NCBI RefSeq assembly: GCF_037042905.1 | Contig: NC_087254.1 | Span: 22,680,603-22,744,602, forward strand | Source: Lytechinus pictus | Lineage: Eukaryota; Echinodermata; Echinoidea; Temnopleuroida; Toxopneustidae | Direction of reading: 5' to 3' | Length of the DNA: 64,000 nucleotides | In this document: one piece after another, positions 47,461 through 58,977 of the stretch | Numbering within the stretch: the stretch's first letter is position 1 | How the letters are laid out: every line of letters begins with the position of its first letter | Position numbers and translations under genes: made by a program | The notes under the pieces: model-generated | Seen by the model: the letters and a program-made list of their open reading frames with translations, nothing else | Databases searched by the model: none | Told to the model about the DNA's origin: nothing

Positions 47461-49198
47461 ATGGCGTCCGAGCATGATTTCCTCTTCTTATTCTTGGCGC
47501 TCTTCTCGCTCGTCATGTTTATTTTAACACAAGTCCTCAGTGCTCTAGCTACTGTACCTGGGGATCCAGCTGGTAAGTAACCATGGCAACAATACATCAT
47601 CATTATCAAATGGCTATGCTTATCTTAAAATCTGTTATAGGTTTGTTAATCCCTTCAAGAAAGTCATCAAACATAAAACCAATTACGTTTTTTTCTTTCA
47701 GGTTGGTTTCCTAACACCACCGAAGAAGTGTCCGATGCGTACCCGGTCCTGGTTACCCCAGCAGGATGGACCTTCCTAGTCTGGGCTGTCATCTACATCT
47801 GGATGCTGATCTATGTCATCTACATCCTTACCACCATCTGTCGAAGGAACAAGAACGGACCGGTCTACATGAACCCACCCGTCATCACAGCAAACTTCCT
47901 CGCCTTCTTCACGCTGAACCTCGCCTTCAACATCGTTTGGTTGTTCTTGTTCAGTAGGGGGGAGTTCGCCTGGTCGTTGGCCGATTCGTGCCTGTTGGCG
48001 TTCTCCGCCTATATCTGTCTCTGGATCAGTCATCGCAACGTGGAGAAATATCGTGACGTCATGGAAACTAATCACAAGTAAGATGATAATCATAATGACT
48101 TGTATTCATATTAAGGTGGAAGTTGTTGAGTGTGTCGCCCTCTTGCTAGTGGCATATCTAGAGGATGACGATGGACTTGTGTGTGGACGATATTTTCTGG
48201 GGCGCACAAAAAAGAAGAGAGAGAGGTATTTAAAACCAAAGTATCCTCAAGAAAGAGGAAGGCCAATCGTCTGATGTGATACCAGAGGCAACATTTTTAG
48301 AAGATGGAACGAGTGCGGCTTGCCACTTTGGATCCACCACTATATCGCTTTAGCCCATGCTCACATCAGCAGTAGATGGGAAGATGTAATGATATGTGTG
48401 TGTGGGAGGGGGGGCACAGTGTGACTATGTAGGGTGATGGTAAAGTGTGCGTAGTCATTTGTGTGTTTGTCACATACCCGTTAAAATGTGTACGTTAACT
48501 TTGTTAGATTATTTGAGCGACTTAACGATTTATTGTTACAATGTTCTCTAGAGTGGAGATTGTGTTTAAACTGTAGGTCTATGTAGGCAGGTCAGAATTC
48601 ATTGATTCTGTGTAATGAGAGAAGTCATTCCCATATCATAAATGAATTATAAGTGATTCTATGAATTATTTTGTATTTTTCATCTTTCAGGGTAGATCTG
48701 TGGTGCAATCGAATCCTTCTTCAGAATGGTTTAGCTGTATACGCAACGTGGACCACCATCGCAACACTGATCAATCTCTCCATCGCCCTCACCTACCTTG
48801 CTGACGTCAAGAACATATCAGCTAGTCTCATCTCTCTCTCAATCCTCACCGCCGAGGTCGTCGTCTATTTCGTCATCGATACGTTCTACTGGGACCGATA
48901 CCTTCGTTATACATTCACCGTCTACCCCACCGTCATTTGGGCCCTGTCCGGGGTCCTGTCCGAGAATTGGGACCAGGACACGAAGACATCGATCTTCAAC
49001 GCCGTTTTGCTGGCAGTAGGATGTCTATGTTTCGTCATTAAGATAGTCTTGGTGGTGTTTGTTAGGGACCAGTTGGATTCCAAACCTTTTCCACAATCAT
49101 CAGGGAAAGTTAATAAGTACATGCTAAATGACGAGGAAAGTGACGTGCCGAGTATCACAATGACAAATAAGAAGCTTTACGATAATGCAGTTAATTAA
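47461..49198 (+). CDS. Gene E: divergent multi-pass TspO-like membrane protein (3 coding exons)
   Basis: Exons are 47461-47572 (112 nt), 47702-48077 (376) and 48691-49198 (508), giving 331 residues. Exon 1 starts MASEHDFLFLFLALF, with an acceptor 42 nt before the ATG (TTTCAG, exon from 47419). Exon 2 has TPAGWTFLVWAVIYIW and GPVYMNPP. The last exon fuses what are exons 3 and 4 elsewhere: DLWCNRILLQNGLAVYAT, then DRYLRYTFTVYP. Exon 2 is exactly 376 nt as in A-D, showing common descent. The C-terminal tail is longer and hydrophilic (after VRDQLDSKPF, ending YDNAVN), with an acidic DEESD patch. About eight membrane spans. It is the most diverged copy and separated from D by the minisatellite. 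Function unknown. Confidence 0.88.
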
Positions 49199-49318
49199 AC
49201 AGAGACATGTAATTGAAAGGAATACTCTTTTTTCTTTGTACAAAGCGGACATTGTTGTACGCAGGGCGACCGGGCAGGAGTCGGGATGCTGTTGTCCTAC
49301 AAATGATAAAAGTGTATA

Positions 49319-49400
49319 AGAAGAAAAGAAGAGGAAGAAGAAGAAGAAGAAAAAGAAAGAAAAAGAAAAAGAAGAGGAGGAACAGAAGAAGACCTCATCC
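49319..49400. repeat. Purine-rich tract in the 3' region of gene E
   Basis: A GAAGAAGAAG-type tract about 120 nt beyond the stop of gene E. Genes A and B also have purine tracts just beyond their stops, but in the opposite sense relative to transcription. Confidence 0.6.
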
Positions 49401-49649
49401 GTGTCTTCATTTTCTTATATGTACTATATATTAGATTTAATTAGTGGGTTAATATAGAATTGCACGACACATACATCTCTTTTGATAATCTTCTTTCTTC
49501 TTTCTATCCTCTTCTTCCTTTTGCTCATTTATTTGTTGTGACTACTAGAAAAATCATAGGGGCGTTTGTTTCTGGCCTCTTGTATATAGCGTCGCACCAA
49601 TCTAGAATCTCAACGTCAAATATTATATAACAAACAACCTCTGTAAATG

Positions 49650-49655
49650 AATAAA
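49650..49655 (+). promoter_or_regulatory. Possible polyadenylation signal of gene E
   Basis: AATAAA within AAATGAATAAATG, about 450 nt after the stop codon. Chosen as the first canonical signal downstream; not otherwise supported. Confidence 0.35.
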
Positions 49656-51737
49656 TGTAACATAAATAATCAATGATTCATTATGAATTTTAAAACTTGT
49701 GTATTTGTTTTGCTTTATTTTCATTTTATTTTTTAGATGCGAAACGATGAGTTTTCTCCCCCCTCCCCCCTCTTTCTCTTTCCACACACATAATTTCGTT
49801 CTCATCAACCACAAATTCGATGGTTGATACCTTTTATCTTTCAACAGACAAGAAGGCATACATGAGTCCCATATACTTTATACAAATAGTCATATTTAAA
49901 CCATTTTCGTTTTAGTTATTTTCATTTCATTTATCTTCATAATAACAGCAAAATAAATAAGTTTTTTCACATTTTTAAATCATCAGTAGAAATAAATTCA
50001 AATTAAATGATGAGAATAATTATGTCACTTAATAGCTTATAATGAAGGAAACATCTAAACGCATAGCATGTGAATCAGGTTCCCTATAGCACAAGCCAAT
50101 GGTTTCAATATTCACCAGTTCATATTTTTTACGAAAACAATGTGAAGAAGAAAATACCGTTCAAAACCACACGATTGGTTTAATAATTTTAGAGTAAAAT
50201 TCAATATTAATAATGATATAATCTTTTAATTGGTTTCATTTAAATCATCATTATCGTAACTTGTCGCCGTCGTTTTCATCATCATCATCATTACTCGTAA
50301 TCAACAATCACCAGCATCACCATCGGCGCGTTCATCACAGACATTTATCTCTCTTATCATTATCCGCTTATTCATAATTATCTGTAATTACATATCAACT
50401 CTGCATGTTTATTTTTTGTATAAAAAATCATAGGGCATATGTCTTATGTTGTTATAATTTCAAGCAATATATACTTGCATCTGTGCATTAACAGTGCTTC
50501 TTTCAGAATTGACGAATGTCGATGTAAAATAAAGTATAAATCTTTCAAATAAATATAACAGAATATGAACCTTGGATATCTGATATATGTGACAGCTCTT
50601 ACATATTTTGTTAAAAACACAATGCAAGTATATCCACTTATCTACGATGCATTCCCAAATTGCACAAGCCAATGTATTTAAAATTATGCTATATATATAT
50701 ATATATGTATATATAAAATTTTTCATTTTCTTGGAAAAGGAACATAACAACCAAATTCTTAGCGTCGATATTTAACATGTACAAAAATAAATACTGTACA
50801 AAGTACGAAGCCACGAGTTAATTGACTTTTCTTAACAGATAGCCATGGCCATAGCACTAGGAATCGCGGGTACTGGGGGTGCATCAAAATTTTCTGGGGG
50901 TTCTGCGTATGTTATGCACCATGGCATAGGCATCACCCCCTAAAAAATCATGTTGGTATGCTACTCTGTGGAAATGGAACGAAAACCAATTATTTTCTGA
51001 CCAAAAATCCCTTTCCTTTTGGACATCCCCCGAAGACAAACAATGTAAAATACAGGGGGTTCCCTCGGTTCAGAAAACTGCTAATACTATGTCAGGTTGC
51101 AGAGAAACAACAAAAAGACGCCATCCTGATCGCTAGAAATTTGGATGATGAATTACCAGATTTAGTGGCAGATGCCAGCAGGGCGGGCTTTTTTTATTAT
51201 CGGTGGCGTCATCGACAAAAGAGGGCGCATTGTCAAGGGGATGTATAGAATGGAAGGGCAAGTAAATATAATTCCGAACATCGATCTTCTCCGACATGTC
51301 ATGTAATTGTCACCTTTGAGCATATAGGCCTACTTGAGATACGGGCTCGAGATTTCTAGGGTATAATTATGTCGTTTCTGTGGGTCAAGTACTAGAGTTT
51401 AATCTTCACTACAAGTTGTTTGAAGAGTGGTTCGACTTTTTTTTTTCTGAGAGACCTAATTAAGCAGCTTTATTTTCTCTTGGTCACCACATATTTCTTC
51501 TCCTCCCGTAATCTATGACACAATGTGTCCCACAAAAAGGAGACCGAGGTTCCCAATTATTTATGGTCTTTCATTACATTGTCATAAAAGTCAATTTTTC
51601 TTAATAATTTTAATACCAATAAAGAGTTTGAAAATTTAATGTCAAAACCAAGTTGCATAAAAAAGTGGGTCCAGATTTGTCTATGACGCTACAACCTAAG
51701 AAAGCTAGTTAGCATATATCTTTTGTTTCATTTGTTA
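49656..51737. other. Spacer, no gene recognised
   Basis: AT-rich. A G-rich transposon-like remnant lies at about 50868-50945. The open frame at 50958-51248 matches nothing known. Confidence 0.5.
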
Positions 51738-51995
51738 AGGGTCGTGTGGTCCAGTGGTTAGAGCATTGGACTCATAATCGCAAGGTTGTGAGTTTGAATC
51801 CCAACTCTGCCATTGTCTCCACTTTGATAAAAAGGCCCAAGAGTGATATCTGTCGTCTATTACGTCAGCCACTATGACTGATTAACCTAGACGTAAAATG
51901 TTTCCAAGGTAATTGGTTATATACCAGCTTGGCGTTTACCAGCAAAAAATGCTGTCCTGCCGAGTTCCTACGGGAGTTTACCACAAACAGAAGTT
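51738..51995 (+). mobile_element. tRNA-Met-like SINE
   Basis: The head GTCGTGTGGTCCAGTGG, then ATTGGACTCATAATCGC and B box GAGTTTGAATCCC, resembles a Met-type tRNA (CTCATAA loop). The acceptor ends do not pair, so it is not a working tRNA. The body includes TTGGTTATATACCAGC. A minus-strand relative lies at 19920-20025. Confidence 0.7.
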
Positions 51996-52014
51996 TCTTT
52001 ACACACTTTCTTAA

Positions 52015-52523
52015 AGGGATAAGTCCACATTTTTAAGTTTCGCTTAATTTCACAAAACAGTTATATGCACATCCTTGTCGGTATGCAGATGAGGGGACTG
52101 ATCATGATGACATCACTCACTCACTATTTCTTTTGTATTTAATTATATGAAATATGAAATATTCGAATTTTCTCCTCAATATACTGTGCAACAAAGTTTT
52201 ATTTCTCCCTGAATGTGTGGAATTACCATTGTTTAACATGGTATAGTTCAGTCACTTTGTAAGTCCTTATTTTTAAATCTGTAAAAATTGAAATATTTTA
52301 TAATTCAAACAATAAAAAACAAAAGAAATAGTGAGTGAGGGACATCATCCGATTCTCTCATTTGCATGTGACTAAATTGTGCATATAACTATGTCATAAG
52401 TGAAACTTCAAAATGTCATAACTTCCTTATTTTACATCTGATTTTGATGAAATTTTCAGCATGCTTGTCTGATTTTTCTCTATTGATTCAAGTCAACATT
52501 TTTCGAGTTGGACTTGACCTTTA
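52015..52523. mobile_element. Palindromic MITE family P, copy 2
   Basis: The ends are inverted: AAAGGGATAAGTCCACATTT on the left and GAGTTGGACTTGACCTTT on the right. Internal pairs include GATGACATCACTCACTCAC against GTGAGTGAGGGACATCATC. The right half in reverse matches the left half of 25767-26345. Confidence 0.75.
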
Positions 52524-52855
52524 AATATGTTAACTAATCTATGAAAAGAGAGTGGATTTAGATTTACACGTATGTCCATGCGCAAATCATTTCTGGTATA
52601 CCTCATAATACATATTGTCTTTACTCAGCAATGTGTGAACAGTTCACTAAGTAATTTGGTCTAGAATCAAAGAAGAGATTCCATTCTTACGATTAATGTT
52701 AATTTCATGAACGAAAATATTCAATTATTGAGATAACTTTCGCTAAAGACGGGTTTCCATTTTGTGGGACGCACTGTATGTTAGATTGTAACTTACTGTA
52801 CATAAAATACTGTTATTGAAAAGGATAAATAAATTACAATACATGGTTCCGCTTC

Positions 52856-54310
52856 CTAGTCTACGTCTGCTAGTTGATTAGGAGGATGGCTTACAGGTAC
52901 AGTGTCATATGCAGGTGGACTATCACTTTCCCTGCTGGAAACATCCATCCTGTTGACTTCAAGAACTGTGTCATATCCAGGAGGTGGCTCCGCTGTGATC
53001 CGACCTTGTCCTGACTGACTATCGAATCGGGATAACGAATTGTAGTCAGGCGGATTGTCTACGTCGGTTACCATGGGATCTTCTGTAGGTCTGTCGTAAT
53101 GCTCATTCAAAATATAGGCATGAAAGGAATCATCTTGATTTATCTCCGGCGAGAAATTTTCCACGAGCGAATGGTCCGTGGGATCATTAGGAAAGTCCAG
53201 AGCGCGATCGTATTCTGGAGGCGAGATATTCGGTTGGCTGGAGTGTTCATCACCTTCACGGGGGCTTTCTCGGTATGCCCTCCATGTACCGGCATCACAA
53301 TACATCACACCCGGTAATTCTGGTTCGCGATCGCTCGATTCCTCATCCGGAGTACAGTATCCCAAACTCAGAAGAACGCAGTAAAGGAGGAGAAAACATA
53401 TTGACATCCCAAACGGGAGAACGAGAAAATACATCACACTAAGATAGGGATCGTATCTGTAACATACCACGCGTGTCCAAGAGCTATATGCATAAGTTGA
53501 GTTGATGGAATGCTGTAATACGAGATAGACATCGTTTCCTGTAGGTGCATCAAGTTCACAGTAAGTGTCAGTATAAGCCGTGCAATTACCTATCGGATTC
53601 GGTATTTCTAATTGACGTTTGGTGAACTGGAGGTCCAGGGAGGCCGAGAAGACATCCTCATCGTTTTGACGTCCAACTCCCAAAAGGAAATACCATCTTT
53701 GATCCAAGAATCCACTCGTATTGAACGAGACTGTGGTCACTGACGGGCAGGGAGGGAACTGGGCGTAGAGGAAGACATCTGAAGATTCTGGATCTTGATC
53801 CTTCGAATTCGACCATCTCTTCATTTTCCCGTGATCACTGAAAATAGGAATAGTTAACGTTGCGTCCTCACCGCGCAACCTCTGACCACAGCTTGTGACG
53901 TCAACACGTGATGAACTTGGGAGAAAATAGGACAGGTTTCTGAGTTTTGGTCCTTGGAGGTAAATGTCTTCTGTGAAAGAATAAGTAGATGTATGGTTGG
54001 AGTATACTGGACGTTCACGCGATGTTGTTGCATGAGTGATGATGCCATCATAAGCACCATCCAATAGAAGAAGCACCCGGAATCCTCTGCAAAAATGAGG
54101 AAGATTTTCAGGTCGCTGATTGTACAATATGTAAGGTTCTTGTTTCTCCATCATTATTTGATCTCCTTTACTTGAAACATATACTGGATAATGAAAGAAA
54201 ATCGCAAGCAGCGCGAAAAGAAAGCTGAACGCTATAAATCCAAAGCTAATAGTGTAAATGATCACATAATGTAAACGATTTTTACAACAGGTCATTATTG
54301 CAGTAGACAC
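52856..54310 (-). CDS. Intronless two-pass membrane protein with four PPxY motifs
   Basis: A single 484-codon frame on the minus strand. Membrane spans are predicted at about residues 14-38 and 290-317. The intervening loop of about 250 residues has N-glycosylation sequons at N105, N125, N197, N242 and N270, and cysteines near 74, 141, 188, 243, 251 and 283, so it is probably extracellular or lumenal. The cytoplasmic tail (318-484) is acidic and carries PPEY (364-367), PPDY (420-423), PPGY (443-446) and PPAY (465-468). PPxY motifs bind WW domains, for example in NEDD4-family ubiquitin ligases, so a trafficking or ubiquitin-adaptor role is plausible. The loop matches no family I recognise. No canonical polyadenylation signal was seen. 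Confidence 0.8.
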   Translation of the reverse strand: MSTAIMTCCKNRLHYVIIYTISFGFIAFSFLFALLAIFFHYPVYVSSKGDQIMMEKQEPYILYNQRPENLPHFCRGFRVLLLLDGAYDGIITHATTSRERPVYSNHTSTYSFTEDIYLQGPKLRNLSYFLPSSSRVDVTSCGQRLRGEDATLTIPIFSDHGKMKRWSNSKDQDPESSDVFLYAQFPPCPSVTTVSFNTSGFLDQRWYFLLGVGRQNDEDVFSASLDLQFTKRQLEIPNPIGNCTAYTDTYCELDAPTGNDVYLVLQHSINSTYAYSSWTRVVCYRYDPYLSVMYFLVLPFGMSICFLLLYCVLLSLGYCTPDEESSDREPELPGVMYCDAGTWRAYRESPREGDEHSSQPNISPPEYDRALDFPNDPTDHSLVENFSPEINQDDSFHAYILNEHYDRPTEDPMVTDVDNPPDYNSLSRFDSQSGQGRITAEPPPGYDTVLEVNRMDVSSRESDSPPAYDTVPVSHPPNQLADVD

Positions 54311-55045
54311 AAGTTCATAAAATGTGTTTAAAAACGATTCATTCTATGATTATATCTCAAAGAAAACTCACGACCTTGATAATGGATATTGTGCAAGCAG
54401 CATTCTTAGATATAGTTATTTTGCTTGGTTGTTTTTTTCAGTGGAAATTTTGTGTGGACTTTGGAGTCTGATATCATCTGCCGCAAATATAGACTCGTCA
54501 CGTGACATCTTATCAACTGGATACTGACGTCATGGACAATAAAATACAGTTCGATGGAAAGGTACAAAAGCTACTGAGCGATCAATGATTGGTGATCAAT
54601 AAAACAATAAAATAAAAAAACATCCTCGTTTCACATTGGAACATCCAGGGATGGAGCTAGAATTACTGAATTGTGGGGGGGGGCACAGAAATTTGTTCCA
54701 ATTATTGGGTCTTTACTCTGATAACAACAATAATAATAATGAAAATAATATTAATGATAATCAATGAAAATAATAACAATAATAATTCTAATAGTAACAT
54801 ATAATAATGATGATTAATATGGCCATTTATATAGGGACATAGTTTCACCCACCCTTCCAAAAGGGGAAGTGGTATGATAAAAGGGGCAATTATTTCAAAT
54901 GACATAGGTGCCAAGAGAGAAGGGCGCGGAAGGGGGGAGCAGTCAACTAACTCCCTGTCTAAAAGTGGAAGAGGAAACGCAGTTTTTTTTCTAAAGTCAA
55001 AAAGTATTAATGAATTCGAACTCCGAAGTCCACGAGATCGATCGC
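54311..55045. other. Spacer, simple sequence and transposon remnants
   Basis: No gene. AAT/ATT-rich microsatellite at about 54722-54815 and a short G-run remnant at 54672. Confidence 0.5.
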
Positions 55046-55049
55046 TTAA

Positions 55050-55562
55050 CCCTAAAAGGACTGGGCTATTTGAGATGTATGGATGACTGGAGGGGTGGGG
55101 GGGGGGGGGCATCATGCCCCTTTTGATCTCGGCCGCCGTTCGCGCCGAAATTCGGCACTCACATTTTTTTTACCATATAAACTACAAGCCAGTATAAAAA
55201 CAATTTTTTTTTTGTTATGAATGAAATATGCAAATTTATTAATGAAAAACATTATTTGCATATCTAACAACCAATGTAATAAAGCAGACTAATAAGAACA
55301 AAAATAATCACCTTTTTATGAATTTCATCCCTCATAGACTTCGTACACAAATTATAAAAACGTATAATTTTCGGTATGACATTGCCTTGTAAAAAGTCAT
55401 GTGGCGTCGCGATACTATAACCGTATGTCGCGCATTTGGTCTCGGAAGTTGCGCAAGACTTCAAAGGAAAGTCATAAAATTTTGCGGCGCTGTCTTTTTG
55501 CGTTTCGAAATATCGTGCGAAGCGTTGAGGGGGGGGGCATGATGCCCCCAGTCCTTTCAGGG
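55050..55562. mobile_element. piggyBac-like MITE with TTAA target
   Basis: 513 bp with inverted ends CCCTAAAAGGACTGGG and CCCAGTCCTTTCAGGG, flanked on both sides by TTAA (55046-55049 and 55563-55566). Subterminal GGGGGGGCATCATGCCCC and GGGGGGGCATGATGCCCC mirror each other. TTAA with CCC ends is the piggyBac signature. No transposase is encoded. Confidence 0.85.
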
Positions 55563-55610
55563 TTAACCCACTTGGACTCGGCACCTTCTCCTAGCCTTGG
55601 TTGATGAAAC

Positions 55611-56364
55611 CAGGGATGTGTTAGAAAGGATAGGAAACTCAGACACAATGCATTTGAAAATCTATCGGAATACAAAGGAATTCCGATCACTGACAAAGCA
55701 TTCCACGTGGGTTTGATACCCCATGTGGCGTGCCGATGTTAACCCTTCGGAGACGACTGGCTTCTGCAGAAGCAAAATATAAGTATTTACTACTTTTGTC
55801 TCTAGAAGCATTGGTTTGGATCAATTTCTTTTGCAAATTTCAAATAAGTTATGGACAACAAAAAGAAAAGCCCATGTGATATTTGCATGCCAAAATAATA
55901 CAAAAGATTCGTTAAAAAAAAGAAGACTTATACAATTTTTAAACTGCTTATAAAATTGACTAATATCAGCATCTTCCGACAATTTGCGCTATTTCAGAGC
56001 TCACTCATAATGAAAGATGTATAATTATGAACATAATTTGTACAGTAATTTATGCGTGTTCTTGCGTGAATCTGGGATAATTAACTTTTAATATTACTCG
56101 AATTATGGTTCTTTCTGTTCGCTGATACCGGCCCATTATGCCCACAAAAAGTAATGATGCATCAGAACTGGACAAGCCAAATGGAATCTGACTTTATCTT
56201 GTTGCTCCGAGAAACTGTCGCCTGAAATAAAAAAAAATGTTCGTATTATTGACATTTGTATGTCATTGTTAAAACATCTGTTTGATACACATTATCTTGT
56301 CGTCGGCTCGTCACATGGGGTTAAAGCAGGCTGGTACATTCCTATCCTTTCTGACACATCCCTG
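55611..56364. mobile_element. TIR element with 7-bp duplication
   Basis: 754 bp with ends CAGGGATGTGTTAGAAAGGA and TCCTTTCTGACACATCCCTG, inverted over about 26 bp with one or two mismatches. The 7-bp flanks ATGAAAC are identical (55604-55610 and 56365-56371). Subterminal CCCATGTGGC and CACATGGGG-type phrases are also inverted. Non-autonomous; superfamily uncertain, possibly hAT. Confidence 0.8.
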
Positions 56365-56698
56365 ATGAAACAGAGCTTTTGCATTTCGGCATTGCAGAGA
56401 TAACGAATCTCATATGGTAACTGGTCATTTGGTCTAGTAATAGCATCCTTTCTCATGCTAGTTTGGTATCATTCTACACATAACGTACTGTGATGGGAAA
56501 AGGGGATGTTTCATGATGCTGTTATTTAAAGTTAAGACAATTTTACAAATTACCACCTTATGCACAACTGGCAAACTCTTCTTGCGTGCTCAATTAGATT
56601 ATCCATCTTTTTAAAATTCATCAGCTAAAGTAAAAATCGGATGGTTTGTAGGTTGTATTCTATCTGATTGCAAAGTGAAAATATATCAAAATACTTTT

Positions 56699-56822
56699 AT
56701 TAGTGTTGGAGGAAATTAAACCCCACTCATTTACACAAGAACGGGTCCCTTGAAGTGTGCAATGTATGAACAGCTTTATCACATATAACCATGGTCTAAT
56801 CCAATTACTTCTGGAACCTGTA
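56699..56822 (+). repeat. Direct repeat pair, copy 1
   Basis: Begins ATTAGTGTTGGAGGAAATTA and includes CCCACTCATTTACACAAG and ACCATGGTCTAATCC. About 85-90% identical by eye to 57748-57870, same orientation. Confidence 0.65.
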
Positions 56823-57355
56823 TGTTAAAGTGATAAAGGTGATTTGATTAGATTCTGATTTAGACTGTGTATTGAAATGGTTATGATTGAACCAAGTGGT
56901 AACATGACCCGACATGCTTTTGACGTAGGTTCAAATGAATGAAGAAATACATACTATTGGAAAAGATGGTTACAAACCTTGGCCCGACCATGGATTCCTA
57001 ACCATTTGAATAAGGTAGAAAAGGATGTATCTGCTTCATTGACAGTTTGGTCACCATCAACATAACCACCATCACTGTTATCACCATCACAAACCTTATC
57101 TTCAACATCCCCGATATCATGACCATGACCATCAGTCCATCACCATCATGATAACCGCCATAATCTCCATAACCAGAGCTACCAACCTGTACAAGAGCAT
57201 TCCAGTATTTTTAAAGCTGAAAATCAGTATTTTTTTCTGAGTATATCGGTATTTTCAGAGAAATACCATACAACTAATGAAAATGACCTTCAGGAATCGG
57301 TATTCTGCAAGAAACCGACAGTATTCTTCTCATTTCTAGGAATGACTGAAAACCA

Positions 57356-57616
57356 GGGCCCGTCGTACAAAGAGTAGAGATTTGTTTGGATCACTTTTAT
57401 GGAGGGACAGCAACATCAACATGTAATTATGCATGCTTGTTCAAAATATTTTCTAGTTATGATGTATATTCATGCATTGTCTCTTAAATTTACTGTGCTT
57501 CTCTTTGTTTACAAAGGACATTGTGCAAATTTCCTGTAGAAAAATTTATGACACTGATGGATTTCCATTGAGTTACGATTGATTGGATCAATCGCAACTC
57601 TTTTTAAGACAGGCCC
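57356..57616. mobile_element. Inverted-end MITE, family G, copy 1
   Basis: Ends GGGCCCGTCGTACAAAGAGT and GCAACTCTTTTTAAGACAGGCCCC resemble, in diverged form, the perfect inverted ends of the copy at 59881-60026 in RPSA intron 5. Confidence 0.5.
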
Positions 57617-57747
57617 CAGTACTACTTGGCAGCTATTTATAACCATCAAAATAACCATCACTATCATCATCAGTTATCATCATACCTATATGTGCATTTT
57701 ATCATCTACTTCCACAATCATAAGCGTACAGTCGCACATTTTTTTTA

Positions 57748-57870
57748 TTAGGGTTAGAGGAAATTCAATCCCACTCATTTACACAAGGACAGGTCCTGGA
57801 GTCAGTGTGCAATGTATGACAGCTTAATCATATATTACCATGGTCTAAACTCTAATCCGATTACTTCTGG
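57748..57870 (+). repeat. Direct repeat pair, copy 2
   Basis: Begins ATTAGGGTTAGAGGAAATTC and matches 56699-56822. The two copies are about 1 kb apart, with a family G MITE between. Confidence 0.65.
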
Positions 57871-58067
57871 AACATTTATTTATTTTTTATTTTTGTGGGG
57901 GTGGGGGGCATTAATCGATAACTACCCCACTTCAAAATTATGAAAATACTTTGTCATTAAATGTCATATATCAGTAACATTTGTATTTCATTTGCCTGAA
58001 ACCACATTTAAAAAGCATATTATTGAATAATTGTGCGACTCAAGGCATTACTTGAAACCTGTACTAA

Positions 58068-58218
58068 CCGCACAGAAACGTTGTTAGCACTAACAGAGGC
58101 CATGTTACAACCGGCAATGTGGCAGCGATGCCTAACGTTACAACAATGCATTACTTGCACACTGAAGATGTGACTGGGCTTAATGTTAGCGCTCTGTTAG
58201 GCTAACGTTTCTGTGCGG
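58068..58218. mobile_element. Short palindromic MITE
   Basis: Ends CCGCACAGAAACGTTGTTAGC and GGCTAACGTTTCTGTGCGG are inverted; CTAACAGAG and CTCTGTTAG lie just inside. About 150 bp, downstream of RPSA. Confidence 0.7.
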
Positions 58219-58977
58219 CGGGCACAGAATATGCAAAGTAAGTGCTCATAACATCAAGTTAAATTTTGCCCAAATCAAACAGATTTCTGTGGTGCGAAAA
58301 GATTTGACTTAGGCAGTCATCTGTGTAAGTTTCATGTCAATGTCCATATATTTTTGGAACAGAAATACATGTACATCAAATTGAAATCAATTCTCAACAC
58401 TATCTATGCATCACCAACACCATTCAAAGGAGGCAAGAGTACAAATAATTTAAGTTTCACATGAAACCTCTTCGTGGGTTATTTATTTTGACTGGAGAAC
58501 GATGTGCAGATATTCAAGCTAGCATTATGGCAAAAAGGACTAAGGTATCAAATGGATCATAATTAATTTTAATAATTTTTTCATTTGTAATTTTTTTTTC
58601 AGCTCACAATTATTACCAGGGTATTATACTAACCTTGAACAATGGATATGCTTTATTATGGTGATTAAGTTCTAGGCAATGCCAATACTTGTACCACAGC
58701 AACATGGGTTTCCCTATGACATTTGCAAGCACAAGAAATTACATGTGCTGCTTATGGCAATGGCCTCCTAATTGACCCTTCTTATGTGTTTTTTTTTGTA
58801 ATTCATGATATATTGATAATGAAAGTTGATATTTGTGAGCTGTAGAAAGAATTGATCCAATGACATGAAAAAATGCTTCATCATATTCCAATTTGCCACA
58901 ACGCAGATTGGTTTTTCGAATCACATTAGCTTCTACCCAATACTGGTCATCCAACAGCAAGGGATGTGATGTTGATC

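Noticed and set aside
50958-51248. 96-codon frame as a small gene
   Set aside because: No similarity recognised, no splice or conservation evidence, and transposon-like flanks.
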